From Alkalibacterium iburiense (GTDB taxonomy: Bacteria; Bacillota; Bacilli; Lactobacillales; Carnobacteriaceae_A), in the NCBI RefSeq assembly GCF_039521845.1, contig NZ_BAAACW010000016.1:1-40311 (forward strand): a stretch of 40,311 nucleotides of DNA, read 5' to 3'. Below are positions 15,742 through 24,112 of this stretch, piece by piece. Both the position numbers and the translations under genes were made by a program. Each line of letters begins with the position of its first letter. The first letter of the stretch is position 1. The notes under the pieces were generated by a model. It saw only the letters and a program-made list of their open reading frames with translations, was not told the origin of the DNA and made no database searches.

Positions 15742-17521
15742 CTGATTCTACACCGCCTTTCTCTAATACTGTTTGAATCTCTTCTGTTACTTGATTATAG
15801 ATGTCATTTTGAATAACAGACAGGTCGTCTTCATGGATAAACTTCATACGACCGATTCTTTCTCGCACAACTTCAGTTCCTTGCATAATCTCATCATAAT
15901 AAGAACCTAGTTCCAGCGCACGTTCTGCTTTATCTTCAAAATGTAAAATAACTTTCAACATTTCATATTGTTTTTCTCTTGATGTATACGTATCGACATC
16001 ATCAAAAGCGTTTTGTTGTAAGAAATCTTCTCGAATCATACGGGCAGAAATCAATTTCAGTCTGTCTCTTTCTGATAATGATTCCACTCCGACTAAACGG
16101 ACAATTTCTTGCAGCTCTGATTCTTCCTGAAGAAGAGTCATGGATCGTCTGACCATGCTTCCCCAATCAACGCCTAACTGTTTACCTACATAAGCATTCA
16201 TATCATCAGAGTAGAGTGAATAAGAATCTAACCAGTTAATGGACGGGAAGTGACGTCTCTGTGCTAGAGAACTGTCTAGACCCCAGAACACTTTAGCTAC
16301 TCGTAACGTGTTTTGTGTGACTGGCTCTGATGTGTCTCCACCAGGAGGAGATACCGCACCAATCGCTGTAATACTTCCTTCTCTTCCTTCAGTACCTAAA
16401 GAGATAGTTTTACCTGCTCGTTCATAATATTCCGCTAAGCGACTTCCTAAATAAGCAGGATACCCTTCATCACCAGGCATTTCTTCTAATCGACCAGACA
16501 TTTCTCTTAACGCCTCAGCCCACCTAGATGTAGAATCTGCCATGACAGCTACCGAATAGCCCATATCTCTAAAGTACTCTGCTATAGTAATACCTGTGTA
16601 AATGGACGCTTCACGAGCTGCAACGGGCATATTAGACGTATTAGCGATTAAAACGGTTCTTTCCATGATCGATTCACCTGTATTGGGGTCAATCAGCTCT
16701 GGGAATTCATTAATAACATCCGTCATTTCATTTCCGCGTTCTCCACAACCGACGTAAACAACTAAATCAACATCTGCCCATTTAGAGATTTGGTGCTGAA
16801 TAACTGTTTTTCCTGCACCGAATGGGCCAGGAATAGCAGCCGCTCCACCTTTAGCAACAGGGAACAACGTATCAACAACACGCTGACCAGTAATCAGAGG
16901 CTCTTCCGGATTCAGCTTTCTTTGAATCGGTCGCCCTTGACGAACGGGCCACTTCTGCATCATCGTAAATTCTTTATCGCCCTCTTCTGTTTCGATAACA
17001 TAAAGAGGATCAGTAACTTTATAAGATCCACTTTCTACAGACTTCACTTTTCCACTGACACCATAAGGTACCATAATACGATGTTCGATAACGTTAGTCT
17101 CTTGAACTGTTCCTATGATATCTCCGGCTACAACATCTGTGCCAACCTCAATGGTTGCTTTAAAGTCCCATACTTTTTCTCTATTAAGAGGAGCAATCGT
17201 TTTTCCTCTTTCCAAATAATTACTTTGGGTGATTTCCATAAATTCATCCAGTGGTCGTTGGATTCCATCAAACATTTGAGAAATCATTCCCGGAGCTAAC
17301 TCAACCGATAAAGGTTCACCCGTTGTTTCAACCGTTTCACCCGGTCCAACCATGGAGGTTTCTTCATAAACTTGAATGGAGGCTATATCGCCTCTCATTT
17401 CTATAATTTCACCGATTAGACCAAGTTCGCCTACTCGGCAAATATCTTGAATATTAGCTGTTTCCATTCCACTTGCTGTAACTAATGGACCGGAAACACT
17501 CACAATCGTTCCTTTACTCAA
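15734..17521 (-). CDS. ntpA: V-type ATPase catalytic subunit A
   Basis: Hydrolyses ATP to drive rotation, or synthesises it in reverse. The 595 residues include the N-terminal beta barrel, the bulge domain (about 110-190) typical of V/A-type A subunits, the P-loop GPFGAGKT (232-239), GERGNEM with the catalytic acid, and SRWAEALREMSGRLEEMPG. Translation starts at TTG (17519-17521) after GGAGGG. It lies 12 bp after ntpG and overlaps ntpB by 8 bp. A bulge of this kind separates it from F-type beta subunits. Confidence 0.97.
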   Translation of the reverse strand: MSKGTIVSVSGPLVTASGMETANIQDICRVGELGLIGEIIEMRGDIASIQVYEETSMVGPGETVETTGEPLSVELAPGMISQMFDGIQRPLDEFMEITQSNYLERGKTIAPLNREKVWDFKATIEVGTDVVAGDIIGTVQETNVIEHRIMVPYGVSGKVKSVESGSYKVTDPLYVIETEEGDKEFTMMQKWPVRQGRPIQRKLNPEEPLITGQRVVDTLFPVAKGGAAAIPGPFGAGKTVIQHQISKWADVDLVVYVGCGERGNEMTDVINEFPELIDPNTGESIMERTVLIANTSNMPVAAREASIYTGITIAEYFRDMGYSVAVMADSTSRWAEALREMSGRLEEMPGDEGYPAYLGSRLAEYYERAGKTISLGTEGREGSITAIGAVSPPGGDTSEPVTQNTLRVAKVFWGLDSSLAQRRHFPSINWLDSYSLYSDDMNAYVGKQLGVDWGSMVRRSMTLLQEESELQEIVRLVGVESLSERDRLKLISARMIREDFLQQNAFDDVDTYTSREKQYEMLKVILHFEDKAERALELGSYYDEIMQGTEVVRERIGRMKFIHEDDLSVIQNDIYNQVTEEIQTVLEKGGVESDA

Positions 17522-17533
17522 ATTCGTACCCTC

Positions 17534-17845
17534 CTATAAAATATTTTGACCCACTGCTTTCTCAACGTTTTCTTGGACACGTCTTTTTCCTATACCACGT
17601 GAGCCTTCATGATTTGGGATCAAAATGATGGCAGGTTTCATTTTTGCATCATATCGTCTAATTGTGTCGGGAACCATTTCTGCCAATTGTTCCGTTAAAT
17701 AAATCACACCGTATTCTTCGTCAGCTAATTGATCAATCAAGCGGCGTGTTTCATTTGCTTCAGATGCGAAACAAACTGAAAAACCGAGCATTTTAAAGGC
17801 AAGAACAGACTCTTTGTCTCCAATGACACCAATTTTATTGGCCAT
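17534..17845 (-). CDS. ntpG: V-type ATPase subunit F (NtpG)
   Basis: Small regulatory subunit of the central stalk that binds NtpD. It is 103 residues from the ATG at 17845, beginning MANKIGVIGDKESVLAFKMLG and continuing with EYGVIYLTEQLAE, the usual Rossmann-like fold of the F subunit. A longer frame upstream has an ATG at 17887, but that would lie 53 bases inside ntpC and lacks family similarity, so the internal ATG is preferred; AAAGGA lies 12 bases upstream. It overlaps the ntpC end by 11 bp and precedes ntpA by 12 bp. Confidence 0.93.
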   Translation of the reverse strand: MANKIGVIGDKESVLAFKMLGFSVCFASEANETRRLIDQLADEEYGVIYLTEQLAEMVPDTIRRYDAKMKPAIILIPNHEGSRGIGKRRVQENVEKAVGQNIL

Positions 17846-18839
17846 AGTTGAATCGCATCCTTTCTCTAATAGCATCAGCTGATACACCGTTCTCTTTACC
17901 AGATAATACTAAACGAATATTTTTAACTTCTGTTTCTTTAGCAAAGATAAATGCAGCGACGACCAAAGGACCAAATGCCTGCAATCTCGCTTCTCTCATG
18001 CGTTTCATATAGGCATTTTCTACTTCATAATCTATCTTAACCGTAGACAGCTCGCCACTCTCAGAATCTCTAGCCCTTTCAATAATCTGACGGTAATCCG
18101 TTCGACTATAAAACTGTACGACGGCTGAGAAGCCTTCATCAGCTAAAGCTATTAAATCTTCTTTAGGTATAGAACCAGAGCTTGATAAAACAGTCGTTAA
18201 GAAGTTTTTAGTTCTTTCTTGCTTCATTACTCTAACTAGAGTAGATAAGTTGTTGTAATCGATAAAGGTTTCTATTAATTCGGGTATGCCTTCTTCATTC
18301 GTTTGATCAGCCAATGAACGAAGATGAGTGAAGTAACGTCTGTCCAATATAATATCAATGGCTTGTGCATTTTGATACTCTTCATATTCAGCTCTCACTT
18401 CTTGAATACTATCCATATATTCAACAGGCAATACGTCTGACTCTCCTGTTCGAACAGCTTGTCTTAACTCTGATATAGGATACCGACCAATAGGAATAAA
18501 TAAATGACTTAAGTCATCTTCAACTATTTCTTCTTTTATCAGAACTTTCAAATTATGGTAAGCATAGCGTAACCCAAATAGTTCGACTAGTTCTTTGTTT
18601 GGTACTATTTCAAACATTTCTTCAAAGGTTTGGTGTAGCTCATTCATGAACATTGAATCATAATCTCTATCATTCTTGATTCTATCTACATCATTTCGAT
18701 AAGGGGATTCTCTTAATACATTGGCTGCTTCTTCAAAATTATCAGCAGCTAGCATTCTTTCAAAATGAGAGCGTGTGAGGAGATCATTCTCATACACACG
18801 AATGAGAACATTACTTGATCCATAAACGGTATCTTTCAA
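17835..18839 (-). CDS. ntpC: V-type ATPase subunit C/d (NtpC)
   Basis: Socket subunit that joins the central stalk to the membrane c-ring. The 334 residues are helical throughout, with the family features YGSSNVLIRVYENDLL near the start and an acidic DRRYF segment near the middle. It starts with TTG (18837-18839) after GAGGAG. It follows ntpE by 14 bp and overlaps ntpG by 11 bp. Sequence conservation of this subunit is low in general; the call rests on the fold-like pattern and on the conserved position between ntpE and ntpG. Confidence 0.93.
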   Translation of the reverse strand: MKDTVYGSSNVLIRVYENDLLTRSHFERMLAADNFEEAANVLRESPYRNDVDRIKNDRDYDSMFMNELHQTFEEMFEIVPNKELVELFGLRYAYHNLKVLIKEEIVEDDLSHLFIPIGRYPISELRQAVRTGESDVLPVEYMDSIQEVRAEYEEYQNAQAIDIILDRRYFTHLRSLADQTNEEGIPELIETFIDYNNLSTLVRVMKQERTKNFLTTVLSSSGSIPKEDLIALADEGFSAVVQFYSRTDYRQIIERARDSESGELSTVKIDYEVENAYMKRMREARLQAFGPLVVAAFIFAKETEVKNIRLVLSGKENGVSADAIRERMRFNYGQ

Positions 18840-18853
18840 CTGTATTCTCCTCT

Positions 18854-19432
18854 CTAAAATAAGTGATTAGATATTTCCGGAAGTATTTCGGGTTTAATAT
18901 CTTCAACTAAAGAATCAAATAAAAAGTTATAGTCAATACCCTCTTTTTCAATAATCAGCCCAGATTTTTTAGAAACAGTGTTTTCCGATAAATCAACAGT
19001 TAAATGACTTGGGACATTTTGTGACAACCAATTCCTATCTATTAAATCCGCTGATTTTTCTCCTAAAGAAAGTGTCAATACACTTCCTGCATCGAAACGG
19101 TTAAGAACTGATTTTGTAAACCCCTGGAAAGTTAAAGCATCTATATTATCCAATTCTTCTATGGCATCTAAAAAAACCTTATTCAATAGTTCTTGCTTAG
19201 CTGCAAGTAGCTCGTTTCTTTTTTGAATTAATAGGGTATTTTTTTTAATTTCATATTCTCTTCGGTATTCTTCTTCTATTTCTTCTTTTAATTGCTGACG
19301 AGTAGTGACTTCTTCGGCTTCATATGCTTGCAAATCGTCTTCAGCTTTAACTTTAGCTTGTTCTACTCTTTCACGTATGGCCGCTTTTTCTTTTTCAACC
19401 ACACGTTCTGTTAATAGCTTTAAATCAGCCAT
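18854..19432 (-). CDS. ntpE: V-type ATPase peripheral stalk subunit E
   Basis: Part of the outer stalk that holds the A3B3 head still. Of 192 residues, about 1-95 form a charged coiled coil rich in Glu, Lys and Gln, and the C-terminal half is the globular head-binding domain, as in E subunits. AGGAGG precedes the ATG. A 109-bp spacer with two alternative hairpins separates it from ntpK, the largest gap inside the operon, whereas ntpC follows at 14 bp. Its coiled coil should pair with that of NtpF. Confidence 0.94.
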   Translation of the reverse strand: MADLKLLTERVVEKEKAAIRERVEQAKVKAEDDLQAYEAEEVTTRQQLKEEIEEEYRREYEIKKNTLLIQKRNELLAAKQELLNKVFLDAIEELDNIDALTFQGFTKSVLNRFDAGSVLTLSLGEKSADLIDRNWLSQNVPSHLTVDLSENTVSKKSGLIIEKEGIDYNFLFDSLVEDIKPEILPEISNHLF

Positions 19433-19469
19433 GGTTTGCCTCCTTTTCTGATATAAAATGAAATGAAAG

Positions 19470-19538
19470 AAAGGAATTCAGTCATTTAAGCAAAAGGTCA
19501 CTCCTCTTTCACAGAATTAATCCAAATTCCTTTAATTC
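19470..19538. repeat. Alternative hairpins in the ntpK-ntpE spacer
   Basis: GAATTAA (19514-19520) pairs with TTAATTC (19532-19538) as a local 7-bp stem just beyond the ntpK stop. AATTCCTTT (19525-19533) can instead pair with AAAGGAATT (19470-19478), so the two folds exclude each other. There is no T-run. A structure here could protect the 3' end of the ntpK message, which encodes the most abundant subunit. Confidence 0.6.
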
Positions 19539-19541
19539 ATA

Positions 19542-20018
19542 TTATAAGAATATAATCATCATTAAGGATGTAACGAAACCTAAAATAGCATATGTTTCAA
19601 CCATTGCTGAATAAATAATCCCTTTTGTTGTATGTTCTGGCTTTTGAGCTAAAATCTGCATAGCTGCAACTGATACTCTACCTTGTAAAGCACCGGAGGT
19701 TAACCCAGTAAATCCTACAGGAAGTCCAGCTATTAAATAGTACCAACCAGTAGATGGATCGATGTTAGTGGATAAATTAATGACAATTAACAAACCGATA
19801 ACGAAACCGTATAGACCCTGTGTGGCTGGTAGCATTTGAAGTACCAAAGCCATACCGAATTTTTCCGGCTGTTCCTTTGTCAAAGCTGCAGCTGCTTCAC
19901 CAGCAGCTCCTACACCTCTTGATGAACCGATACCTGATAAAATAACAGCAAGTGCTACACCAATTGCTCCAAAAACAAATCCTAAGTTCTCTCCGAAAAA
20001 TAGTACAAAATTATCCAT
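19542..20018 (-). CDS. ntpK: V-type ATPase membrane rotor subunit K (c-ring), Na+-type
   Basis: Proteolipid forming the rotating membrane ring. It has 158 residues and two fused hairpins, that is four membrane helices (about 11-33, 54-81, 93-123 and 133-157). All residues that hold Na+ in the E. hirae ring (L61, T64, Q65, Y68, Q110 and E139) are found here two positions later: L63, T66, Q67, Y70, Q112 and E141. This strongly suggests Na+ rather than H+ transport. It is preceded by ntpI (33-bp gap) and followed by a structured spacer that may raise its output for the multi-copy ring. Confidence 0.97.
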   Translation of the reverse strand: MDNFVLFFGENLGFVFGAIGVALAVILSGIGSSRGVGAAGEAAAALTKEQPEKFGMALVLQMLPATQGLYGFVIGLLIVINLSTNIDPSTGWYYLIAGLPVGFTGLTSGALQGRVSVAAMQILAQKPEHTTKGIIYSAMVETYAILGFVTSLMMIIFL

Positions 20019-20051
20019 TATTGTTTTCCTCCATTAGTTATATAGTATAAA

Positions 20052-22004
20052 TTAATCATTTTTTATGAAGATATGCTTTTCTAACGTTTTGAACGGTGAT
20101 AATGGGCGACCGCCACCCTCGTAGAATTTTCCAAAAAACTCTACATACTGAAGACGAGATGAATGCACATAAGCACTCAAGAAGGTTAAACCGATGTTTA
20201 GGCCATGCAACACAGCAATCAAGGCTAATCCTACCGTAAATCTAGCAATCGGAGGAAGGAGGCCCACAATCATATTAAAGGCCATTCCTATATTAGCACT
20301 CGCAACAGCTAGAGCCATTAAACGTGTATAACTGACTACATCACCAATATAACCCGTCACACCATAAATATTATAAGCTCCTAACCCTAATCCTAACGCC
20401 TTATTAGAGTTGGAAATCATTGAGACAATAAGGATACCAACGACATTTATAACAGCCAATATTATACCTGCTTGAGATAGTAACGGACTGTCCCATACCA
20501 TCGATCCAACTACCCACAAAATAATGCCAACTAATATCATTGCCCAGGCAAAACCATCTACATAAGAAGAGGCTTTGTCATTTTGCTTAGATTTCATCAC
20601 TCCTGTTAAAATCAATCCGTAAATCAGCTGAATTAAACCGAGTACGACAGATAGTCCCATGACGACGAGTATATCATCTTGTAATGAAAGGACATTAAAG
20701 GGTAGCTCTGCGCCAAAGAAACTTCCGAAGAATAAACCAAACCCAATTGTGGCATAAGAATTGACATGCAAAAATTTCATAAATCTCTCTGCACCACTTC
20801 CCAAGTTAAAAGCTTTGAGCGAAAGAAGGGTTATGGCAAATAAAAGAATCCCGTATCCTAAATCGGCACTCATCATCCCAAAGAACACAACGAAAAATGG
20901 CATCATGTGAGGGGTTGGGTCAATCCCATCGTATTTAGGGTAACTAAACATCTCAGTAATCATTTCAAATGGTCTAACCAGTTTATGGTTTTCAAATACA
21001 ATAGGAACTTCTTTATATTCTTCAACCTCAATGTCATCGGTTAAAATAGCTACTTCACTTTCGCCAATAGTATCCCAAACATTTTGTATTAAAGAATCTG
21101 CTTTGGATGCTTCAATCCAACCAGTTAAAAGGAATAGATGCTGACTATCAATAAATAAGCTTTTAGCTCTTTCTCGTTCAGAAATATTATAATAATATTC
21201 TTCACTTAACTCTAAATTTCTATAAACATCTTTCCACTTTTTCATTTCTTTTTTGTGTGCTTCGAGTGCCTCGTATTTTTCTTTTTGAGTTTTTAGATTT
21301 CTGTACAAAGCATCTTCTGGCAGCACATCATACTGGTAGTTTAACTCTCTGAAGCTGTATTGGGTAATAATTTGAGAGAAGGACTCTTTTTCACTTTTAG
21401 GCATAATCATAAGGTATGCCACTTGGTCTCTTCGTCTGAAGATTTCTTCGAAGTATATCTTTCCATTTTCTTTTAAAGAATCAATTAAAGGATCTTCATG
21501 CTCGCTGTCAAGTGAACCCGCTATAACGTGCATAAATCTAAAATTGGCTACTTCTTCTGGTAAAAACTTTAAAGGGCGCCATTTTCTTAAGAAATCTTCT
21601 TCTTGTTTTAAATCCTTAATTTCCTCTTCAAGATCATTCAATGCTTTTTCTTTCCCTGTTACTTGGTTTATCAAAGCATCTGTATCGATGGATTCGATGT
21701 GTTGTTCTAATTCATTTAGAGTTAATACATCCCTTTTAGACTTTAACTTTTCAAAGAGTCCTGGTTGAGATACGTAACCTTCTAAATAATCAATAGCATA
21801 CTCTATATCCTGCAACGTTGATTGAAAATCAGATTGGTCAACAGGCGAGGTGGCTGTTTCGAAATTTTCCAATAAGGCTTCCTCAAGCTTTTCAGCAATA
21901 GGAATAATTTCTAAACTTTGCATTTCTTGAACACTTTTTAAAAGAGTTTCTTTATGTTTATGTTCAGCTAATAGTGTTAGCTTTTTCATTTTCGCTATTG
22001 CCAT
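20052..22004 (-). CDS. ntpI: V-type ATPase membrane stator subunit I (a-subunit)
   Basis: Stator with the two half-channels for the pumped ion. Of 650 residues, about 1-345 form a soluble, coiled-coil arm and the rest form some eight membrane helices. The two arginines that face the ring carboxylate in this family are present: R561 in SYTRLMAL and R617 in HSSRLQYVEFF. The start MAIAKMKKLTLL resembles E. hirae NtpI and follows GGAGGTG, so the ATG at 22004 is preferred although it lies 41 bp inside ntpF. The next gene is ntpK. Confidence 0.96.
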   Translation of the reverse strand: MAIAKMKKLTLLAEHKHKETLLKSVQEMQSLEIIPIAEKLEEALLENFETATSPVDQSDFQSTLQDIEYAIDYLEGYVSQPGLFEKLKSKRDVLTLNELEQHIESIDTDALINQVTGKEKALNDLEEEIKDLKQEEDFLRKWRPLKFLPEEVANFRFMHVIAGSLDSEHEDPLIDSLKENGKIYFEEIFRRRDQVAYLMIMPKSEKESFSQIITQYSFRELNYQYDVLPEDALYRNLKTQKEKYEALEAHKKEMKKWKDVYRNLELSEEYYYNISERERAKSLFIDSQHLFLLTGWIEASKADSLIQNVWDTIGESEVAILTDDIEVEEYKEVPIVFENHKLVRPFEMITEMFSYPKYDGIDPTPHMMPFFVVFFGMMSADLGYGILLFAITLLSLKAFNLGSGAERFMKFLHVNSYATIGFGLFFGSFFGAELPFNVLSLQDDILVVMGLSVVLGLIQLIYGLILTGVMKSKQNDKASSYVDGFAWAMILVGIILWVVGSMVWDSPLLSQAGIILAVINVVGILIVSMISNSNKALGLGLGAYNIYGVTGYIGDVVSYTRLMALAVASANIGMAFNMIVGLLPPIARFTVGLALIAVLHGLNIGLTFLSAYVHSSRLQYVEFFGKFYEGGGRPLSPFKTLEKHIFIKND

Positions 22005-22317
22005 ATCGACGCAACACCTCCTCCGCTATCCGATTGGCTAAATCATTCTTTTTCTCTTCATAAGCTAGTTCGTATTGCTTCTCAGTTTCTGCAACATCAC
22101 GTTGGAATGTCTCTTTGTCTCGCTCTAAAAATTCTTGCATTTCATTTTCTTTTTCTCCTCTGTAGGCATCAATCTCTTGTTCGGATTGTTTACTTCTTTT
22201 TTGAAGTTCACTCTCACTTTGATTATTAATCTCTTTTATATCTTCTTCAGCTCTTGCTAAGAGTTGTTCCACTCTCGCTTCAGCCTCTATTACATAATTG
22301 ATAGCTTCTCGATTCAT
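21964..22317 (-). CDS. ntpF: V-type ATPase peripheral stalk subunit NtpF (G/H-type)
   Basis: Coiled-coil partner of NtpE in the outer stalk. It is 117 residues, starting MNREAINYVIEAEARVEQLL and almost wholly a Glu/Lys/Gln-rich helix. An in-frame ATG at 22365 would add 16 residues, but the ATG at 22317 has an ideal AAAGGAGG site 6 bases upstream and gives the family length. It is the first gene of the operon, 114 bases downstream of the -10 box, and its end overlaps ntpI by 41 bp. Sequence similarity in this subunit is weak; the call relies mainly on coiled coil and position. Confidence 0.9.
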   Translation of the reverse strand: MNREAINYVIEAEARVEQLLARAEEDIKEINNQSESELQKRSKQSEQEIDAYRGEKENEMQEFLERDKETFQRDVAETEKQYELAYEEKKNDLANRIAEEVLRRYGNSENEKANTIS

Positions 22318-22418
22318 TATACTCCTCCTTTCAAAAAAGGGCGCAACTAACAAGCTTCTTCTCACCCCAGAAGAAAAAACCTTGAAAGCTAACGCCCAAC
22401 CGATAATGTTTTATTAAG

Positions 22419-22431
22419 TTAACACTGTTAA
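22419..22431. promoter_or_regulatory. Palindrome at the V-ATPase promoter, candidate operator
   Basis: TTAACA-C-TGTTAA (22419-22431) is a perfect 6-bp inverted repeat about one central base. It overlaps the last base of the -10 box and the expected transcription start, a place where a bound repressor would block initiation. No matching regulator is encoded nearby. Confidence 0.5.
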
Positions 22432-22460
22432 TATTAGCATATAATAAAAAGATATGTCAA
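22431..22460 (-). promoter_or_regulatory. Promoter of the V-ATPase operon
   Basis: The minus strand carries a perfect -35 TTGACA (22455-22460), an 18-base spacer ending in TGC, and -10 TAATAT (22431-22436), so it also has an extended -10. The 5' leader to ntpF is about 105 bases. The insertion sequence ends only 16 bp upstream of the -35 box, so any upstream control region has been moved away. Confidence 0.8.
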
Positions 22461-22467
22461 CTTATAG

Positions 22468-22476
22468 TGTGCAGCA
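22468..22476. repeat. Target site duplication, left copy
   Basis: TGTGCAGCA adjoins the left end of the insertion sequence and is repeated exactly at 24082-24090. A 9-bp duplication agrees with what is known of the ISLre2 family. The preceding ATAG is shared too, by chance or because the boundary is ambiguous. Confidence 0.85.
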
Positions 22477-24081
22477 GTATGTGTCAATACTTTGGCGGAA
22501 ACTTTTCTCTAGAGATGGTAACTCTTCAATTTTAATATTAAAATGGCTCATTCTGTGTGTTTCATTACCCAAACATTTTCTTCAGTTGTCCCATTGGACT
22601 TGATGTGGAACTATAATTAGCTATTTCACCCATTTTAACCCCTATAGAAGGACGATGAATCTTTTTCAAAACAGCTCTAACAGCCCCTTTAAATTCAGGG
22701 ACAATGGTTTGTTCAAATGCAGGTAGTTCCGCTCTCAAAGCTTCTAAAAGCGTTCCGTTTTTACGAGCTGAAATAATGGAAGCTAAGTTTCCAGCCCCTT
22801 TGGCTGAAAATCCACGCCCTTGGCGTTTCATACGGTAACTGTAGGGACGATGATTACTTTCACAAATACCTATTCCATTTTGGACAGGTAAGTCTCGCAT
22901 TTTCAAGGGACAAACACTTTCCCAATTGCGTTCTAAATAAGCCCCTAATAGACGGAGATGTTCTTCTTTCTCAGTTCTTGTCTCTTCATCTTCTATGCGA
23001 CTTTCTGTCGTCGCCAATACGCTAAGAACACGTTCTTTATCATAGGCACTCACAGCTTTTCTCATTTCAATAATCATAGGCTTATCAAAACTTAACCGTT
23101 GGTTTATTTTTTCATTCACATGGTAGGGATCTCTAAAGTGTTCATGCTTTTTGCATTTTCCAATAATCTGCTCAAATTTATCTTTTTCATACCCGCTGCC
23201 GCCATCACTGTTGGATACGATGATTGTTTCCCGAATATCATACATCGCTTCTAACCACTGCCCAGCTCGTTTAAAGGCTTCTTTACTAGATACTGTACTT
23301 TCAAAAACTTGGGATCCAATAAGGACTGGTCGCTTTTGTTTTCCTACGTACGTCACACCTTCATGAAATTGAACACGATGAAGCTCAGGATTTTTCTCGC
23401 CTCTTCCTTTTAGTAATAACCCGTCGCCTTCAATAAACAGCACAGGCACTTTCCTTTTTTCTTTTTGGGGTGTTTCAATATGACTCGGAGCTTCATCCGT
23501 CCATTTTTGAACTTTCTCACCTGTTTTTTGAACCATTTTATGAACGGTTGTATGACTTACTTGAAGCGGAGTTAAGAGGTTAATGGCATCAGCCGCCTTG
23601 CGATACACACCATCGGAGGCAACCTTAGCGGCTTTCATTTCAACTAAAGGTGAATAGCGAATATACTCTTCTAAGCCGATGGCTTCATCTAATGGTACAA
23701 TGCTTTTTTCGCCATCTTTTCTCATGCGTCGTCGCCTAATCTCAACAGCCCCGTATGAGAACTGAACGGTACGTTTCATTGTTTTCTGTATATCGTATCC
23801 TTTTTCTTTATAAGTATGAATTAATTCCAAATCAATCATCTCGATTGCTTTGGAAACCAGCTCACACATGACTTTTGGAAGGTATTGATCTAATCGTATT
23901 TCACTGTCTAATAATGTTTCAGAATTCTTTAATATACTGGCAATTTCTGCTATAATTTGATTCATAAGAAGACCTCTTTTCTGGATTTGTGGTTATCTCT
24001 AGATTAAGGGTCTTCTTCCTTTTTGTCTACTTTAATTTCTTACCCTACTATTTTACTTTCCGACAACTATTTTACACATAG
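22477..24081 (-). mobile_element. Complete ISLre2-family insertion sequence (1605 bp)
   Basis: The ends carry imperfect inverted repeats: from the left TATGTGT, then CAA, TTG, CGGAAA; from the right TATGTGT, then AAA, TTG, TCGGAAA. Of about 27 positions roughly 18 match. One intact transposase gene fills the element. The 9-bp duplication and complete ends point to a fairly recent insertion. It lies between degV and the V-ATPase promoter, with the transposase facing the same way as both. The left end holds a TTGACA (22482-22487) that faces out toward ntpF. Confidence 0.9.
22565..23965 (-). CDS. ISLre2-family transposase (UPF0236)
   Basis: A 466-residue protein of the ISLre2/UPF0236 family, which moves its own element. 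Recognisable parts are the N-terminal helical region, FSYGAVEIRRRRM, the HTH-like LLTPLQVSHTTVHKMVQKTG, a first acidic motif in FIEGDGLLLKGRG, VSNSDGGSGYEKDKF with a further acid and a late ICESNHRPYSYRMKRQGRG with a conserved Glu. Together these are plausible DDE-type catalytic acids, but I assign them by family pattern only. The frame is complete with no stop or frameshift, so the element may still be active. The start is an ATG 116 bp inside the right end. Confidence 0.94.
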   Translation of the reverse strand: MNQIIAEIASILKNSETLLDSEIRLDQYLPKVMCELVSKAIEMIDLELIHTYKEKGYDIQKTMKRTVQFSYGAVEIRRRRMRKDGEKSIVPLDEAIGLEEYIRYSPLVEMKAAKVASDGVYRKAADAINLLTPLQVSHTTVHKMVQKTGEKVQKWTDEAPSHIETPQKEKRKVPVLFIEGDGLLLKGRGEKNPELHRVQFHEGVTYVGKQKRPVLIGSQVFESTVSSKEAFKRAGQWLEAMYDIRETIIVSNSDGGSGYEKDKFEQIIGKCKKHEHFRDPYHVNEKINQRLSFDKPMIIEMRKAVSAYDKERVLSVLATTESRIEDEETRTEKEEHLRLLGAYLERNWESVCPLKMRDLPVQNGIGICESNHRPYSYRMKRQGRGFSAKGAGNLASIISARKNGTLLEALRAELPAFEQTIVPEFKGAVRAVLKKIHRPSIGVKMGEIANYSSTSSPMGQLKKMFG

Positions 24082-24090
24082 TGTGCAGCA
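24082..24090. repeat. Target site duplication, right copy
   Basis: A second TGTGCAGCA directly follows the right inverted repeat and lies 22 bases after the degV stop codon. Joining the two flanks without the element restores a spacer of about 60 bp between degV and the V-ATPase -35 box. Confidence 0.85.
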
Positions 24091-24112
24091 AGAGACTTTA
24101 CATTCTAAGCTT

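Noticed and set aside
16790..17299. A 169-codon open frame on the plus strand opposite ntpA
   Set aside because: It lies wholly within the well-supported catalytic subunit gene, has no credible ribosome-binding site and reads as low-complexity, unfamily-like sequence.
17846..17887. Longer N-terminus for ntpG (start at 17887)
   Set aside because: The added residues are not family-like and lie deep inside ntpC; MANKIGVIGD is the standard start.
22318..22365. Longer N-terminus for ntpF (start at 22365)
   Set aside because: The 16 added residues lack family similarity, while the ATG at 22317 has an ideal ribosome-binding site.
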